In this document: one piece after another, positions 35,154 to 43,657 of the stretch | Position numbering within the stretch: position 1 is the stretch's first letter | How the letters are laid out: each line of letters begins with the position of its first letter | DNA from: Wolinella sp963540505 | Lineage (GTDB): Bacteria; Campylobacterota; Campylobacteria; Campylobacterales; Helicobacteraceae | Direction of reading: 5' to 3' | Length of the DNA: 64,000 nt | NCBI GenBank assembly: GCA_963540505.1 | Contig: CAUTMV010000002.1 | Location: 62,001 to 126,000 of the forward strand | Notes under the pieces: model-generated | What the model was told of the DNA's origin: nothing | Database searches by the model: none | What the model saw: the letters and a program-made list of their open reading frames with translations, nothing else | Position numbers and translations under genes: made by a program

Positions 35154-36195
35154 ATTCCTCGGGAAAATTTACCTTAAATACTTCTCCATTCTCCTGCTCG
35201 CGCTTGAGGGGTTTTATGTGGGAATCGATCTCTTAAAATTCGCCGAAGATCTCCCATCATCGGCGAATCTCGTCGTCCTTTTTGTCTTTTATGATGCACT
35301 TTATGCGCTGGGATTTATGCTGCCCATCGCGCTGATACTCGCGCAAATCCTCTTCATAGTCGTGCTGGTGCGCACGGGAGAATTCACTGCACTTTTGTCG
35401 CTTGGATATTCCCAAAAGTCGATTTCCCTGCCCGTCCTTCTCCTTTCACTTTTTTTTACATTTCTATTTATCATTTCAAATTCTACATCTTTTGCTTATG
35501 CCGAAGAAAAGGTAGATTCTCTCCTAGATAAGGGATATATTGGAAGTTTTAAGCGCGAACTTTTTGTAAAATATAATGATAGCTATGTATTTTTTGAAAA
35601 GATTTATCCCCTGCTCCAAAAAGCCGAAAATGTTAAAGTTTATACGTTGCGCGGCGGGCAGCTTGCGGAGTTTTTCGAGGCTAAAGAGGCACATTTTATG
35701 GAGAATCACTGGCAGCTTATTAATGTGCGTTCGATGAAGCTTCCCGAAGCGTTGGAGCTAGGTAAAACGCCTCTAAAAGTGGAGAAATTCGCGCACATGG
35801 AGATTTTGGAGGGGTTCAGACCGCGCATTTTAGATAGCATTTATGAGCAGCACGGGTCGGTTTCAATCATCGATGCGCTGGAATCGCTCATCCTCCTCAA
35901 AGAGCAGCAGCTAAACTCACAAAAGATTCGAGGGATCTTCTACTCGCTCGCACTTTTTCCATTTTTCGCGCCCTTGTGCATGGTTTTTATCGCGCGTTAC
36001 ATGCCCATTACGGCTCGCTATGGGAATCTCGCCTCCAGCACGCTCGTAGCAATTCTCGGGGCGTTACTTACGTGGGGGATATTTTTCGCCCTTTCGCGCC
36101 TCTCCATGAGTGGATTTATCCAGCCTGAAGCGAGCTTGCTCTTGCCGCTTGCGCTCTTTGCGGGGAGCTCGATTTGGATATGGAGGCGGCTTTAA
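35137..36195 (+). CDS. LPS export permease of the LptF/LptG (YjgP/YjgQ) family
   Basis: 352 residues. Three transmembrane helices lie near the N-terminus (to about residue 120) and three at the C-terminus (from about 265), flanking a periplasmic beta-jellyroll, the LptF/G layout. SLGYSQKSI is the coupling-helix region that contacts LptB. With LptB and LptC it extracts LPS from the inner membrane. Which of LptF or LptG cannot be decided. The start lies within the pth end. LptC and LptA are encoded at 41-42 kb. It ends in a 4-base overlap with the convergent fhlB-like gene. Confidence 0.85.
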   Translation: MSLAFRFLGKIYLKYFSILLLALEGFYVGIDLLKFAEDLPSSANLVVLFVFYDALYALGFMLPIALILAQILFIVVLVRTGEFTALLSLGYSQKSISLPVLLLSLFFTFLFIISNSTSFAYAEEKVDSLLDKGYIGSFKRELFVKYNDSYVFFEKIYPLLQKAENVKVYTLRGGQLAEFFEAKEAHFMENHWQLINVRSMKLPEALELGKTPLKVEKFAHMEILEGFRPRILDSIYEQHGSVSIIDALESLILLKEQQLNSQKIRGIFYSLALFPFFAPLCMVFIARYMPITARYGNLASSTLVAILGALLTWGIFFALSRLSMSGFIQPEASLLLPLALFAGSSIWIWRRL

Positions 36196-36473
36196 TTTTT
36201 TGAGAGCTGCGCCTTTTGCTCGCTCTTATAAAGCCACACAAACACCTCCACAACGGCACGATAGAGCGCGGGTGGAATCTCTTTATCCAGTGGCGCATCA
36301 AGGAGCGAGCCTACCAAAAGCTCGTTTTGAAACAGGGGAATCTCAAGCTCTTTTGCTTTGGCGATGATCTTTTCGGCGATTGCGCCTTGTCCTTTGGCAA
36401 GAAGTACGGGTGCGCGCTGTTTTTGCGAATCATACGCTAATGCAGCGGCTTTTAGGCGATTTGAGCCAGACAT
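36192..36473 (-). CDS. FhlB-like (FlhB C-terminal domain homologue), no autocleavage motif
   Basis: 93 residues matching only the cytoplasmic C-terminal domain of FlhB: AAALAYDSQKQRAPVLLAKG, IIAKAKELEIPLFQN and VEVFVWLY. The autocleavage motif NPTH of FlhB is replaced by GSNRL, and there is no membrane part. Small FlhB2/FhlB proteins of this kind are conserved in Helicobacter (HP1575, from memory) and can bind the flagellar export gate. The ATG shares a base with the ribE stop (TGATG). Role in substrate switching is inferred. Confidence 0.82.
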   Translation of the reverse strand: MSGSNRLKAAALAYDSQKQRAPVLLAKGQGAIAEKIIAKAKELEIPLFQNELLVGSLLDAPLDKEIPPALYRAVVEVFVWLYKSEQKAQLSKN

Positions 36474-37084
36474 CAGTAGCTCATCAACATGGCATCAATC
36501 TCGCTCCACGTGGGCGATTCCCCGTTTTTTGCCATCAAGTGGGCAATGGAGCGCACGATCATATCCGTCTCGATATTCACTCTGCGTCCGATCGTATAGC
36601 GCGAAAACAGCGTCTCTTTGAGCGTGTGAGGGATAATGCTTAGGCGAAAGGAATCGCCTAACACCTCATTGATTGTAAGGCTGATTCCATCGATTCCTAC
36701 GCTTCCCTTGGGGATTATGTAGCGCATAATCGCGGGGCTTGCGCTAATAAAAAAGTCGATTCCCGTAGTCATCTTTTGAATGCGCCTAATCGTGCCGATT
36801 CCATCGATGTGCCCTTGCATGATGTGCCCTTCGATGCGATCGCTTAGGCGCATTGCAGGCTCAATATGAACGAGCTCTTTATAGTTTTCCAGCGCGAGCA
36901 ACCTCTCGCTCTCCGTGCTAAATTCCACTTCAAAACCGCCACTAAAAAGCGAAATTACTGTGAGACATGCACCATTAATTGCGATACTATCGCCGATTTT
37001 GGGAGTGTATTTGGCTCTGATTTTTAGCTTAGGAAGAGAAAGCGACTCAACCCTCCCAAGCTCGCGAATAAGTCCGGTAAACAA
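36473..37084 (-). CDS. ribE: Riboflavin synthase, alpha chain
   Basis: 203 residues with two tandem lumazine-binding repeats. The N-terminal MFTGLIRELG and the pair SIAINGACLTVI and SVGIDGISLTINEV are diagnostic. It dismutates two 6,7-dimethyl-8-ribityllumazine molecules to riboflavin. The start codon is TTG at 37084, because the conserved MFTG is expected at position 1 and AAGGA lies upstream. It is coupled to the fhlB-like gene. Confidence 0.93.
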   Translation of the reverse strand: MFTGLIRELGRVESLSLPKLKIRAKYTPKIGDSIAINGACLTVISLFSGGFEVEFSTESERLLALENYKELVHIEPAMRLSDRIEGHIMQGHIDGIGTIRRIQKMTTGIDFFISASPAIMRYIIPKGSVGIDGISLTINEVLGDSFRLSIIPHTLKETLFSRYTIGRRVNIETDMIVRSIAHLMAKNGESPTWSEIDAMLMSY

Positions 37085-37174
37085 GGGCGATTCCTTAAAA
37101 AATGTAGCGATTTGCTGATTTTATCATAGAATACGCAGACCGCTTATTGCGGAGCTTGAAACGGAGAGATTTAC

Positions 37175-37948
37175 TTGATTGATACCCATTGTCATTTGGA
37201 CAGCCCCTGTTTTTACGAGGATATAGAAGAGGTGATCGCGCGCGCGATGGAACTCGGGGTGGTGCGCTTTGTGATTCCCGGCGCGGATATAAAAGATCTC
37301 CCTCGCGCAAGGGAGCTTAGCGAGCAATTTAGCGAAGTCTATTTTGCCGCGGGAATCCACCCCTATAATATTGATGGTTACGATGAAAAGCTTCTAAGAG
37401 ACGCGCTTGTGCATCCAAAATGTGTTGCTGTGGGCGAATGCGGGCTTGATTATTATCGCCTTGAGGGGGGCGAGGAGGCGCGCGCGCAGGAGAAAGCGCG
37501 TCAGAAGGCGTGTTTTTTAGCTCAAATCAAGCTCGCTAGGGAGTTTTGCAAACCGCTCATTCTTCATATTCGCGAAGCCTCCAATGATAGCTATGAAATA
37601 TTGAAGGAATCGGCTCTTGGGCTGAGCGGAGTTTTGCACTGTTTTAACACCGATAGTGTGCTTTTGGAGCTTGCAGAGCAGGGATTTTATTATGGGATTG
37701 GAGGGGTATCGACTTTTAAAAACGCGCGACGCCTCATTGAGATTTTGCCTAAAATTCCCAAAGATAAAATCCTCCTAGAGACCGACGCGCCCTATCTTGC
37801 GCCTCATCCGCACCGAGGGACGCGCAATGAGCCAAGCTATATTCCGCTCATCGCCGCGAGAATCGCCGAAGTTTTGGGCAGCACGATTCCCGAGATTGAA
37901 CGCTTAAGCGATGAAAACGCGCATAGGCTTTTTGGCAAATTAGCATGA
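37175..37948 (+). CDS. tatD: TatD-family metal-dependent deoxyribonuclease
   Basis: 257 residues of the TIM-barrel metal hydrolase family. DTHCHLD at the N-terminus gives two metal ligands; VGECGLDYYR, LILHIREAS, HCFN and ETDAPYLAP supply the rest. TatD proteins show 3'-5' exonuclease activity in DNA repair and turnover. TTG at 37175 is the start: it places IDTHCHLD at the N-terminus and follows CGGAGAG. Divergent from ribE. Confidence 0.9.
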   Translation: MIDTHCHLDSPCFYEDIEEVIARAMELGVVRFVIPGADIKDLPRARELSEQFSEVYFAAGIHPYNIDGYDEKLLRDALVHPKCVAVGECGLDYYRLEGGEEARAQEKARQKACFLAQIKLAREFCKPLILHIREASNDSYEILKESALGLSGVLHCFNTDSVLLELAEQGFYYGIGGVSTFKNARRLIEILPKIPKDKILLETDAPYLAPHPHRGTRNEPSYIPLIAARIAEVLGSTIPEIERLSDENAHRLFGKLA

Positions 37949-37987
37949 AAATTGCGCATTTTAGGCAACAATTTAAGAATGCAAAAG

Positions 37988-37993
37988 TATAAT
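37988..37993 (+). promoter_or_regulatory. -10 box TATAAT for the mltD-led envelope block
   Basis: AAAAGTATAATC on the plus strand, 54 bases before the mltD start, in the 98-base gap after tatD. Perfect hexamer. Confidence 0.6.
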
Positions 37994-38046
37994 CTAAGCT
38001 TTAAAAGCCCCGTAATATCGGAATACTCCCTTACACAAGGAAACTC

Positions 38047-39189
38047 GTGAGAGCCCTAATATTTTGCTTAATTTTTAACTCCATGCTTTTTGCGTCCCTC
38101 AACAACTCCACATACAACAACCGCGACGAGCTCATTTTGGAGACTTTCAACGTGGAACCCTCGTTCCTTTATGATGAAAATTTTTTAAGCATGAAGAACA
38201 CATTTCTGAACGAAATGCGCAGGGAACGCTTGCTGAAGCGTTATGGCGAGGCGTATGAATTCGTCCCTTTGCTTAAAGAGATGATTTTAAAAGCGGAGAT
38301 TCCCCAGGAGTTTCTCTATCTTGCCATGGCGGAATCGGAGTTTTCTCTGCGTGCGTATTCACGCAAAAAGGCGGCGGGCTTGTGGCAATTCATGCCCCAA
38401 ACGGCGAAAATCTTTGGGCTTAAAATCGATGAATATGTCGATGAGCGGCGCGATCCCGTGCGCTCTACGGAAGTGGCGATTACCTACTTGAAGCATTTGC
38501 AGGGGATTTTTGGTAAATGGTATCTCGCCGCGATTGCCTATAATTGTGGCGAGGGGCGTTTAAAGCGCGCAATCGCTCAAGCGGGGAGTGATGAGTTGGC
38601 TATTTTACTTGATAGCAAGAAGCGTTATCTTCCGCGGGAATCGCGCCTTTATATTCGCAAGATTCTCTCTTTTGCGATGATGTTTCGCAATATCGACGCG
38701 CTGAAGAGCTCAGATTATGAATATTTCCTTAATCGCGGTGCATTAACAACGATTGCCGCGGTGAAAGTCAAAGGCGGCACGCACCTTTACCGTGTCGCAC
38801 AGGGTGCGGGAATCTCGCTTGAAGAGCTGAAAAAATACAATCGCCAGTTCAAATACGCCTTCACTCCGCCCGTAACAGGGCGCGAATACAACGTCTATCT
38901 GCCCTATGAGCGGCTTGCGAGTTTTAAGCAAAATTACCGCGAAAATTCCGACGATGAGATCTTTTATGTTCACAGGGTGCAAAAGGGCGATACGCTTTAT
39001 GGGCTCGCTAAACGCTATAAAATTGCACTTCAGGAGATTAAGATCGCCAACAACTTGCGCACGAGTGCGCTTTCACTTAATCAGCGCCTCATTATTCCGG
39101 TGCTAAAGCGTGAAAATGCGCGCAAAGTCTCGCAAAATAGCTCCAGCCACACTCTCAAAGAGGAGGTAAAGCTTGTCCGCGCGCCTTAG
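38047..39189 (+). CDS. mltD: Membrane-bound lytic murein transglycosylase, MltD type, with LysM
   Basis: 380 residues. A short signal peptide (IFCLIFNSMLFA) precedes an SLT transglycosylase domain (about 80-215), with catalytic Glu96 in MAESEF and the KAAGLWQFMPQTA and AYNCGEG motifs. Two LysM modules follow (about 235-285, and 305-350 with VQKGDTLYGLAKRY). It cleaves MurNAc-GlcNAc bonds to 1,6-anhydro products. GTG start at 38047, with AAGGA upstream. It overlaps rlpA by 17 bases. Confidence 0.92.
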   Translation: MRALIFCLIFNSMLFASLNNSTYNNRDELILETFNVEPSFLYDENFLSMKNTFLNEMRRERLLKRYGEAYEFVPLLKEMILKAEIPQEFLYLAMAESEFSLRAYSRKKAAGLWQFMPQTAKIFGLKIDEYVDERRDPVRSTEVAITYLKHLQGIFGKWYLAAIAYNCGEGRLKRAIAQAGSDELAILLDSKKRYLPRESRLYIRKILSFAMMFRNIDALKSSDYEYFLNRGALTTIAAVKVKGGTHLYRVAQGAGISLEELKKYNRQFKYAFTPPVTGREYNVYLPYERLASFKQNYRENSDDEIFYVHRVQKGDTLYGLAKRYKIALQEIKIANNLRTSALSLNQRLIIPVLKRENARKVSQNSSSHTLKEEVKLVRAP

Positions 39190-39997
39190 TCTGCTACTTT
39201 TTGTAGTGCCCTTACTCTTTTTAAGCGCGTGCTCAAGTGGCGGTGGCAGATACAGTCATATCGATCCTACGCGAGTGGATTCCTCGCAGGTGCGTGATAG
39301 CCCGCAAATCCAGCGCGCAACCATGCGCCCTTACAAAGTCGGCGGGAAGTGGTATTACCCAAGCTCCGTGGACGTGGGGCACACCTCCACGGGAATCGCG
39401 AGCTGGTATGGACCGACTTTCCATGGTAAAAAGACCTCAAATGGCGAGACGTATAGCATGTATGCCCACACCGCCGCGCATAAGACGCTGCCTATGAATA
39501 CGATTGTCAAGGTAACCAACCGCGAAAACGGCAGAAGCACGGTGGTGCGCATTAATGACCGCGGTCCCTTTGTGCCGGGACGGATTATCGATCTCTCAAA
39601 CGTCGCGGCACGCGAGATTGATATGCTAAAAAAGGGCACTGCGCCGGTAAAGGTCGAGGTGATCGGCTTTGGCGGGGTAATTTCTAGAAAATCATCCGCT
39701 CCGATTCCTAAAGAGGTCGCCGATTCCCATGAATTTGAGGTCGGGAATGTCGAATCCAGCGTGAAAATGGGGCGATTCTTGGTGCAAATCGGAGCATTTA
39801 GAAAAAGAGAGGGCGCGGAGCGATTTAGGGCGCAAAATAGCAGCGTTCATGGATACAGAGCCGTTGTGCGCGATTTTTGGCTTGATGGTGCGCCTATTTA
39901 TCGCGTATTGCTCTCTGGGTTTCAAAGCGAGGAAGAGGCGAGGGATTTTATCGCCAATGAGCCCATCGCAAGCGGCGCATTTGTCATTACGGAGTGA
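39173..39997 (+). CDS. rlpA: RlpA-like septal lipoprotein (DPBB + SPOR)
   Basis: 274 residues. The signal peptide ends in a lipobox, LSAC, with acylated Cys20. A double-psi beta-barrel follows (about 70-165; ASWYGPTFHGKKTSNGE and VRINDRGPFVPGR), then a C-terminal SPOR domain (about 198-274; GRFLVQIGAF) that binds denuded septal glycan. The start is TTG at 39173: AGGAGGT lies five bases upstream and the next initiation codon would remove the signal peptide. It probably works with MltD in cell separation. Confidence 0.92.
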   Translation: MSARLSLLLFVVPLLFLSACSSGGGRYSHIDPTRVDSSQVRDSPQIQRATMRPYKVGGKWYYPSSVDVGHTSTGIASWYGPTFHGKKTSNGETYSMYAHTAAHKTLPMNTIVKVTNRENGRSTVVRINDRGPFVPGRIIDLSNVAAREIDMLKKGTAPVKVEVIGFGGVISRKSSAPIPKEVADSHEFEVGNVESSVKMGRFLVQIGAFRKREGAERFRAQNSSVHGYRAVVRDFWLDGAPIYRVLLSGFQSEEEARDFIANEPIASGAFVITE

Positions 39998-40000
39998 GGC

Positions 40001-40573
40001 ATGAAACATATCGAGCGTTTAACTAAAGAGACGAAGATCCGCGCGAGCTTGGAGCTCTATGGCGGCGGGAGCGCGAAGGTGCGGACGGGTGTTGGCTTTT
40101 TTGACCACATGCTTGAGGTGCTATGTAAGCACGCGCTGTGGGATTTGGAGCTTGTGTGCGAGGGCGATTTGCAGGTTGATTCCCACCATAGCGTCGAAGA
40201 TGTAGGAATCGTGCTCGGAGGGCTTTTGCGCGAGTCGCTTTACCCCGTGCAAGGAATCGAACGTTACGGAAACGCCGCAGTCGTAATGGACGAGGCGTGC
40301 GTGGAGTGTGATTTGGACATTAGCAATCGCCCCTTTTTGGTGTGCGAGCTTGAGGTTGCGGGAATGATCGGGGGTTTTGATGCGGAGCTAGCCGAAGAGT
40401 TCTTCCGCGCACTCGCATTTAACGCGGGAATCAGCCTGCATATCATTCAAAAGCGCGGGAAAAATCGCCATCACATCATCGAAGCGGCGTTTAAGGCGTT
40501 GGCTGTGGCGTTACGACGTGCGTGCAGCAAAAATGAGCGCATGGGAATGCCCAGCACTAAGGGTGTGCTGTGA
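40001..40573 (+). CDS. hisB: Imidazoleglycerol-phosphate dehydratase
   Basis: 190 residues, the monofunctional HisB without the phosphatase domain. GVGFFDHMLE, DSHHSVEDVGI and the repeated set KNRHHIIEA carry the manganese-binding histidines. It catalyses the sixth step of histidine synthesis. It starts three bases after rlpA and overlaps kdsC (GTGA). Absent from H. pylori, so it has been kept or gained within an otherwise conserved envelope block. Confidence 0.95.
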   Translation: MKHIERLTKETKIRASLELYGGGSAKVRTGVGFFDHMLEVLCKHALWDLELVCEGDLQVDSHHSVEDVGIVLGGLLRESLYPVQGIERYGNAAVVMDEACVECDLDISNRPFLVCELEVAGMIGGFDAELAEEFFRALAFNAGISLHIIQKRGKNRHHIIEAAFKALAVALRRACSKNERMGMPSTKGVL

Positions 40574-41064
40574 TTAGGCTGCTCGTGCTTGATGTCGATG
40601 GGACGCTGAGCGATGGAATGCTCTATTTTGATGAGAATGGCGGCGAGATGAAGTGCTTTAGCGTCAAAGACGGGCTCGCGCTGAGCTCGTGGCACAAACT
40701 GGGGCACAAAAGTGCCATTATCACGGGCAGAAGCTCTAAAATCGTGGAGAAACGCGCGCACGAACTTGGAATCGAATTTCTCTTTCAAGGCGTGCAGGAT
40801 AAGGGCGCGAAAGTGCGCGAGATTGCAGAGAGGCTAAAGCTTAGCAAAGAGCAAATCGCGGGAATCGGTGATGATCTTAATGATCTTAAGATGTTTGCTG
40901 AGGTGGGTATGAGTTTTGCCCCGAAAGATTGCGCGAAATTAGTAGCGAATCGGGTCGATGTATTGCTTGATTCTTGCGGTGGCAAGGGGGCTGTGCGGGA
41001 GATGATCGAGAATATCTTAGAGCGTAATGGAGAGCTTGATGCGCTTTTGGCACTTTGGGAGTAG
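40570..41064 (+). CDS. kdsC: 3-deoxy-D-manno-octulosonate 8-phosphate phosphatase
   Basis: 164 residues of HAD subclass C0, short and cap-less. LDVDGTLSDGMLYF holds nucleophile Asp8 and Asp10; SVKDGLAL, ITGRSS and GDDLNDLKM follow. It releases Kdo from Kdo-8-phosphate for LPS. A GTG start overlaps the hisB stop. lptC begins inside its end. Confidence 0.93.
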   Translation: MIRLLVLDVDGTLSDGMLYFDENGGEMKCFSVKDGLALSSWHKLGHKSAIITGRSSKIVEKRAHELGIEFLFQGVQDKGAKVREIAERLKLSKEQIAGIGDDLNDLKMFAEVGMSFAPKDCAKLVANRVDVLLDSCGGKGAVREMIENILERNGELDALLALWE

Positions 41065-41593
41065 CCCTTATCTGTTTTTTACCCTACTGCTGCTCTTTAG
41101 CATCGGCGCGGTGGTCATGTATGAGCCGCGATTCCTAGGCGGTGCTTCAGCGGCATATAACGAGAGTATCGCCTATGTGGAGCTGGATCGCTTCAGCTAT
41201 TATGAGGTGGGCACTCAAGGGGTTTTGACTCATGCCACGGGCGAGAAAGGGTATCGATTCGCTCATAAGGATGTTATCGAGGGGCTTTTTTTGGCGCAAT
41301 TTCTTCCTAAAGAGCAGAGATTTGAGCAACTCCGCACGGATTTGGGAATCAGGCGGGAGGAGAAGCTCTCTTTCCCCAAAGGGGTAACATATATGCGCGA
41401 GGGCTCTTTTAGCGCGCAGAAGGGAGAATACGACCTGAAAAGGCGTTATTTTAGAGGCGAAGGGAGCTTTGAATTCACTCGTGCGGGCAGTCGCGCGCAG
41501 GGGCAAAATATCCGCTACGATTCCCGCAGCGGAATCATACAGGCAAAAGATGTGAAAGCGGTTTTTTTATTTCAAAACGGCGGTGAGCGATGA
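41039..41593 (+). CDS. lptC: LPS export protein LptC-like
   Basis: About 184 residues. One N-terminal transmembrane helix (YLFFTLLLLFSIGAVVMY) is followed by a periplasmic beta-rich domain, the LptC layout. It passes LPS from LptB2FG to LptA. The ATG at 41039 is preferred since GGAG lies six bases upstream; an in-frame ATG at 41027 is also possible. It overlaps kdsC by 26 bases and lptA by four. Sequence conservation is weak, so the call leans on order. Confidence 0.8.
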   Translation: MRFWHFGSSPYLFFTLLLLFSIGAVVMYEPRFLGGASAAYNESIAYVELDRFSYYEVGTQGVLTHATGEKGYRFAHKDVIEGLFLAQFLPKEQRFEQLRTDLGIRREEKLSFPKGVTYMREGSFSAQKGEYDLKRRYFRGEGSFEFTRAGSRAQGQNIRYDSRSGIIQAKDVKAVFLFQNGGER

Positions 41594-42159
41594 GGTGTTT
41601 GGCGGGGATTGTGCTTTTGGCGGTGAGTCTTTTGGCTGAGGAGCAAGTGGAGATCACGGCGAAATATTTTATGGCGAATGAGGCGGAGCGCAAGACGGTC
41701 ATGCAGGGCGATGTGGTCGCGATTAAGGGCAAGGATCGCCTCACTTCCAGAGAGTTGGTCGTCTTTTTTGACGAGACGAATCGCCCGCAGCGTTATGAGG
41801 CGGAAGGTGAGGTGAAATTCTCCTTCACGCTCCCTGATGGGCGCACGCTCACGGGCAGTTCCGATTGCGCGATTTTTGATGCGCTCAAGAATGAATATAC
41901 GCTCAAGGGCGGTGCTGTTTTGGAAGAATCGGGCAAAAATAACACCATCAAAGGCGAGCATATTATCATCAATCGCGTGAGCGGATTTGCAAATGTCGCG
42001 GGCGATGATACGCGCCCGGCTAGGCTCATTTTTACTTTCAAAGAGAAGCCCTCGGAGGATGAGACGCAAGAGGAAGCGGATAAAAATAATCAAACGCAAG
42101 AGGCTTCAAATCAAAAGGCTTCAGGTGTGAAAACTCAAAGCTTGCGTAATCCCGAGTAG
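41590..42159 (+). CDS. lptA: LPS transport periplasmic protein LptA
   Basis: 189 residues. The signal peptide (CLAGIVLLAVSLLA) is followed by an OstA-type beta-jellyroll: VEITAKYFMANEAERKTVMQ, GDVVAIKGKDRLTS and the repeated strand pattern. It forms the periplasmic bridge carrying LPS to LptDE. The tail (from about residue 160) is Glu/Gln/Lys-rich and probably disordered. ATGA overlap with lptC; engB begins six bases later. Confidence 0.88.
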   Translation: MRCLAGIVLLAVSLLAEEQVEITAKYFMANEAERKTVMQGDVVAIKGKDRLTSRELVVFFDETNRPQRYEAEGEVKFSFTLPDGRTLTGSSDCAIFDALKNEYTLKGGAVLEESGKNNTIKGEHIIINRVSGFANVAGDDTRPARLIFTFKEKPSEDETQEEADKNNQTQEASNQKASGVKTQSLRNPE

Positions 42160-42165
42160 AGCGAT

Positions 42166-42780
42166 ATGATCCAGCCTCTAAGCGCGCGATTCCTCACTTC
42201 GGCGAGTGTGATTTCTCAAGCTCCCGCGCCGCAATACAGCGAGGTAGTTTTTATCGGGCGGAGCAACGTGGGGAAAAGCACGCTAATCAACCTAATTACG
42301 CAAACTAAAGGGCTAGCCAAAAGCTCCTCCACTCCGGGAAAAACGCAGCTTATCAACTACTTTGAGGCGCATTGGCGGCGTGATGATGTGGTGATTCCCC
42401 TGTGGCTTGTGGATCTGCCCGGGTTTGGCTATGCGAAAGTCTCAAAAAACATGCGCCAAGAGTGGGGCGAAAAATTGGTGCGATTCCTGCAATTGCGCAA
42501 ATCCATTAAACTTTTTATCCAGCTCATCGACGCACGCCATACGGATTTGGCGATCGATAAACAGGCTTGGGAAATGCTGCAAAGCTTACAGCGGGGCGAT
42601 TCCCGCATGTTTAAGGTCTTTACCAAAATGGATAAACTAAATAAAAACGAGCAGCATAAGCTAAAACACCTCTTTAGCGATGCGTGTTTTGTCTCAATGC
42701 TAAGCAGAGAGGGCGTCGATGAGCTGCGCGAGCGAATCATTAGGGACATTTTGGGGGAATCGCAAGGAGAGGCGCATTGA
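42166..42780 (+). CDS. engB: Ribosome-biogenesis GTPase EngB/YsxC
   Basis: 204 residues of the TRAFAC GTPase class. G1 GRSNVGKST (31-39), G2 region KSSSTPGKTQLIN, G3 DLPGFGYA and G4 FTKMDK are all present. It assists late assembly of the 50S subunit. Its TGA overlaps the TTG of the next gene (TTGA). Confidence 0.95.
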   Translation: MIQPLSARFLTSASVISQAPAPQYSEVVFIGRSNVGKSTLINLITQTKGLAKSSSTPGKTQLINYFEAHWRRDDVVIPLWLVDLPGFGYAKVSKNMRQEWGEKLVRFLQLRKSIKLFIQLIDARHTDLAIDKQAWEMLQSLQRGDSRMFKVFTKMDKLNKNEQHKLKHLFSDACFVSMLSREGVDELRERIIRDILGESQGEAH

Positions 42781-43235
42781 TTGAGATTAAAAAGCCCACT
42801 TTGCGCGATGTGGAGGCGATGAGGCGGCTTTTGATTCCTAGTATAGAGCAGGGAATCATCCTTGATCGTAGCCATGATGAGATTGCAAATGCGATTCGGT
42901 CGTATAATGTCGCGTGGGATTACGATAAGATTATCGGATTTTGTGCGCTCCATATCCACTCGTGCACGTTAGCGGAGATTCGCAGCCTTTTTGTAAGCGA
43001 AGAGTATCGTGGGCGCGGGATTGCCACAAAGATCATTAGCGTCTCAATCGCTGAGGCACTAAGTCTAGGAATCAGCGAAATTTTGGTGCTTACCTTTAAG
43101 CGGTCGCTTTTTGAGAAGCTGGGGTTTGTCGAGGTAAGCAAAGAGGCGATTCCTAATCAAAAAATTTGGGCGGATTGTATCAAATGCAAACATTTTCCAA
43201 TATGCGAAGAAATAGCACTCATAAAGAGACTCTAA
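42777..43235 (+). CDS. GNAT acetyltransferase, likely N-acetylglutamate synthase (short ArgA)
   Basis: 152 residues with a GNAT fold: RSLFVSEEYRGRGIATKII is the acetyl-CoA loop. FEKLGFVEVSKEAIPNQKIW and DCIKCKHFPICEEIAL match the end of short-form ArgA enzymes, which lack the kinase domain of E. coli ArgA. It would acetylate glutamate, feeding ArgC at 26.6 kb. TTG start by overlap with the engB stop. Confidence is high for GNAT and moderate for substrate. Confidence 0.75.
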   Translation: MIEIKKPTLRDVEAMRRLLIPSIEQGIILDRSHDEIANAIRSYNVAWDYDKIIGFCALHIHSCTLAEIRSLFVSEEYRGRGIATKIISVSIAEALSLGISEILVLTFKRSLFEKLGFVEVSKEAIPNQKIWADCIKCKHFPICEEIALIKRL

Positions 43236-43657
43236 AAGCCATCGCGCTTTTTACACTCATCATCTCTTATGGTGCGCTCACGGATATGCTCTATTATCTG
43301 CCGCCACTCCTAGGTGTGGCGTTTGTCCTGTTTTGTCGCTTCATGGATAAACAGCAATACCACTACCTGCTTCCTATCGTCCTGTTTTTGCTCTTTTTTG
43401 AGGCGACGAAGGGCTTTTTTTGGCTTAGCGCGGTGCTTTTCTTTTTCCTCTCATACTACCTCGTGATCCCTAGGATTAGGAATCTTCTGGGTTGCGAGAA
43501 GTGTCTGGTGCCCATTTTTGTCTTTTATGCCTATTTCGGATTTTACGCACTTGTGCATATTGTGGTGCTTTTTTTGGGGCTGCATGCGCCGGAGTTTTCG
43601 TGGATGTTGCTCTATTTTGCCCTTTTTGAGACCCTATTTTCGGTGCTGCTCCCATGA
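43184..43657 (+). CDS. Small multi-spanning membrane protein in the MreD position
   Basis: About 157 residues with four to five hydrophobic helices (AIALFTLIISYGALT, LLPIVLFLLFFEA, LVHIVVLFLGLHA and others). No motif is recognised with confidence. It is directly coupled to mrdA (ATGA) where many bacteria place MreD, the rod-shape membrane protein, so a cell-shape role is plausible. Starts at 43184 and 43202 are both possible; both lie within the end of the acetyltransferase gene. Confidence 0.6.
   Translation: MQTFSNMRRNSTHKETLKAIALFTLIISYGALTDMLYYLPPLLGVAFVLFCRFMDKQQYHYLLPIVLFLLFFEATKGFFWLSAVLFFFLSYYLVIPRIRNLLGCEKCLVPIFVFYAYFGFYALVHIVVLFLGLHAPEFSWMLLYFALFETLFSVLLP

Noticed and set aside
36192..36473. 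Full FlhB export-gate protein
   Set aside because: Only the C-terminal domain is present, the membrane domain is absent and NPTH is missing.
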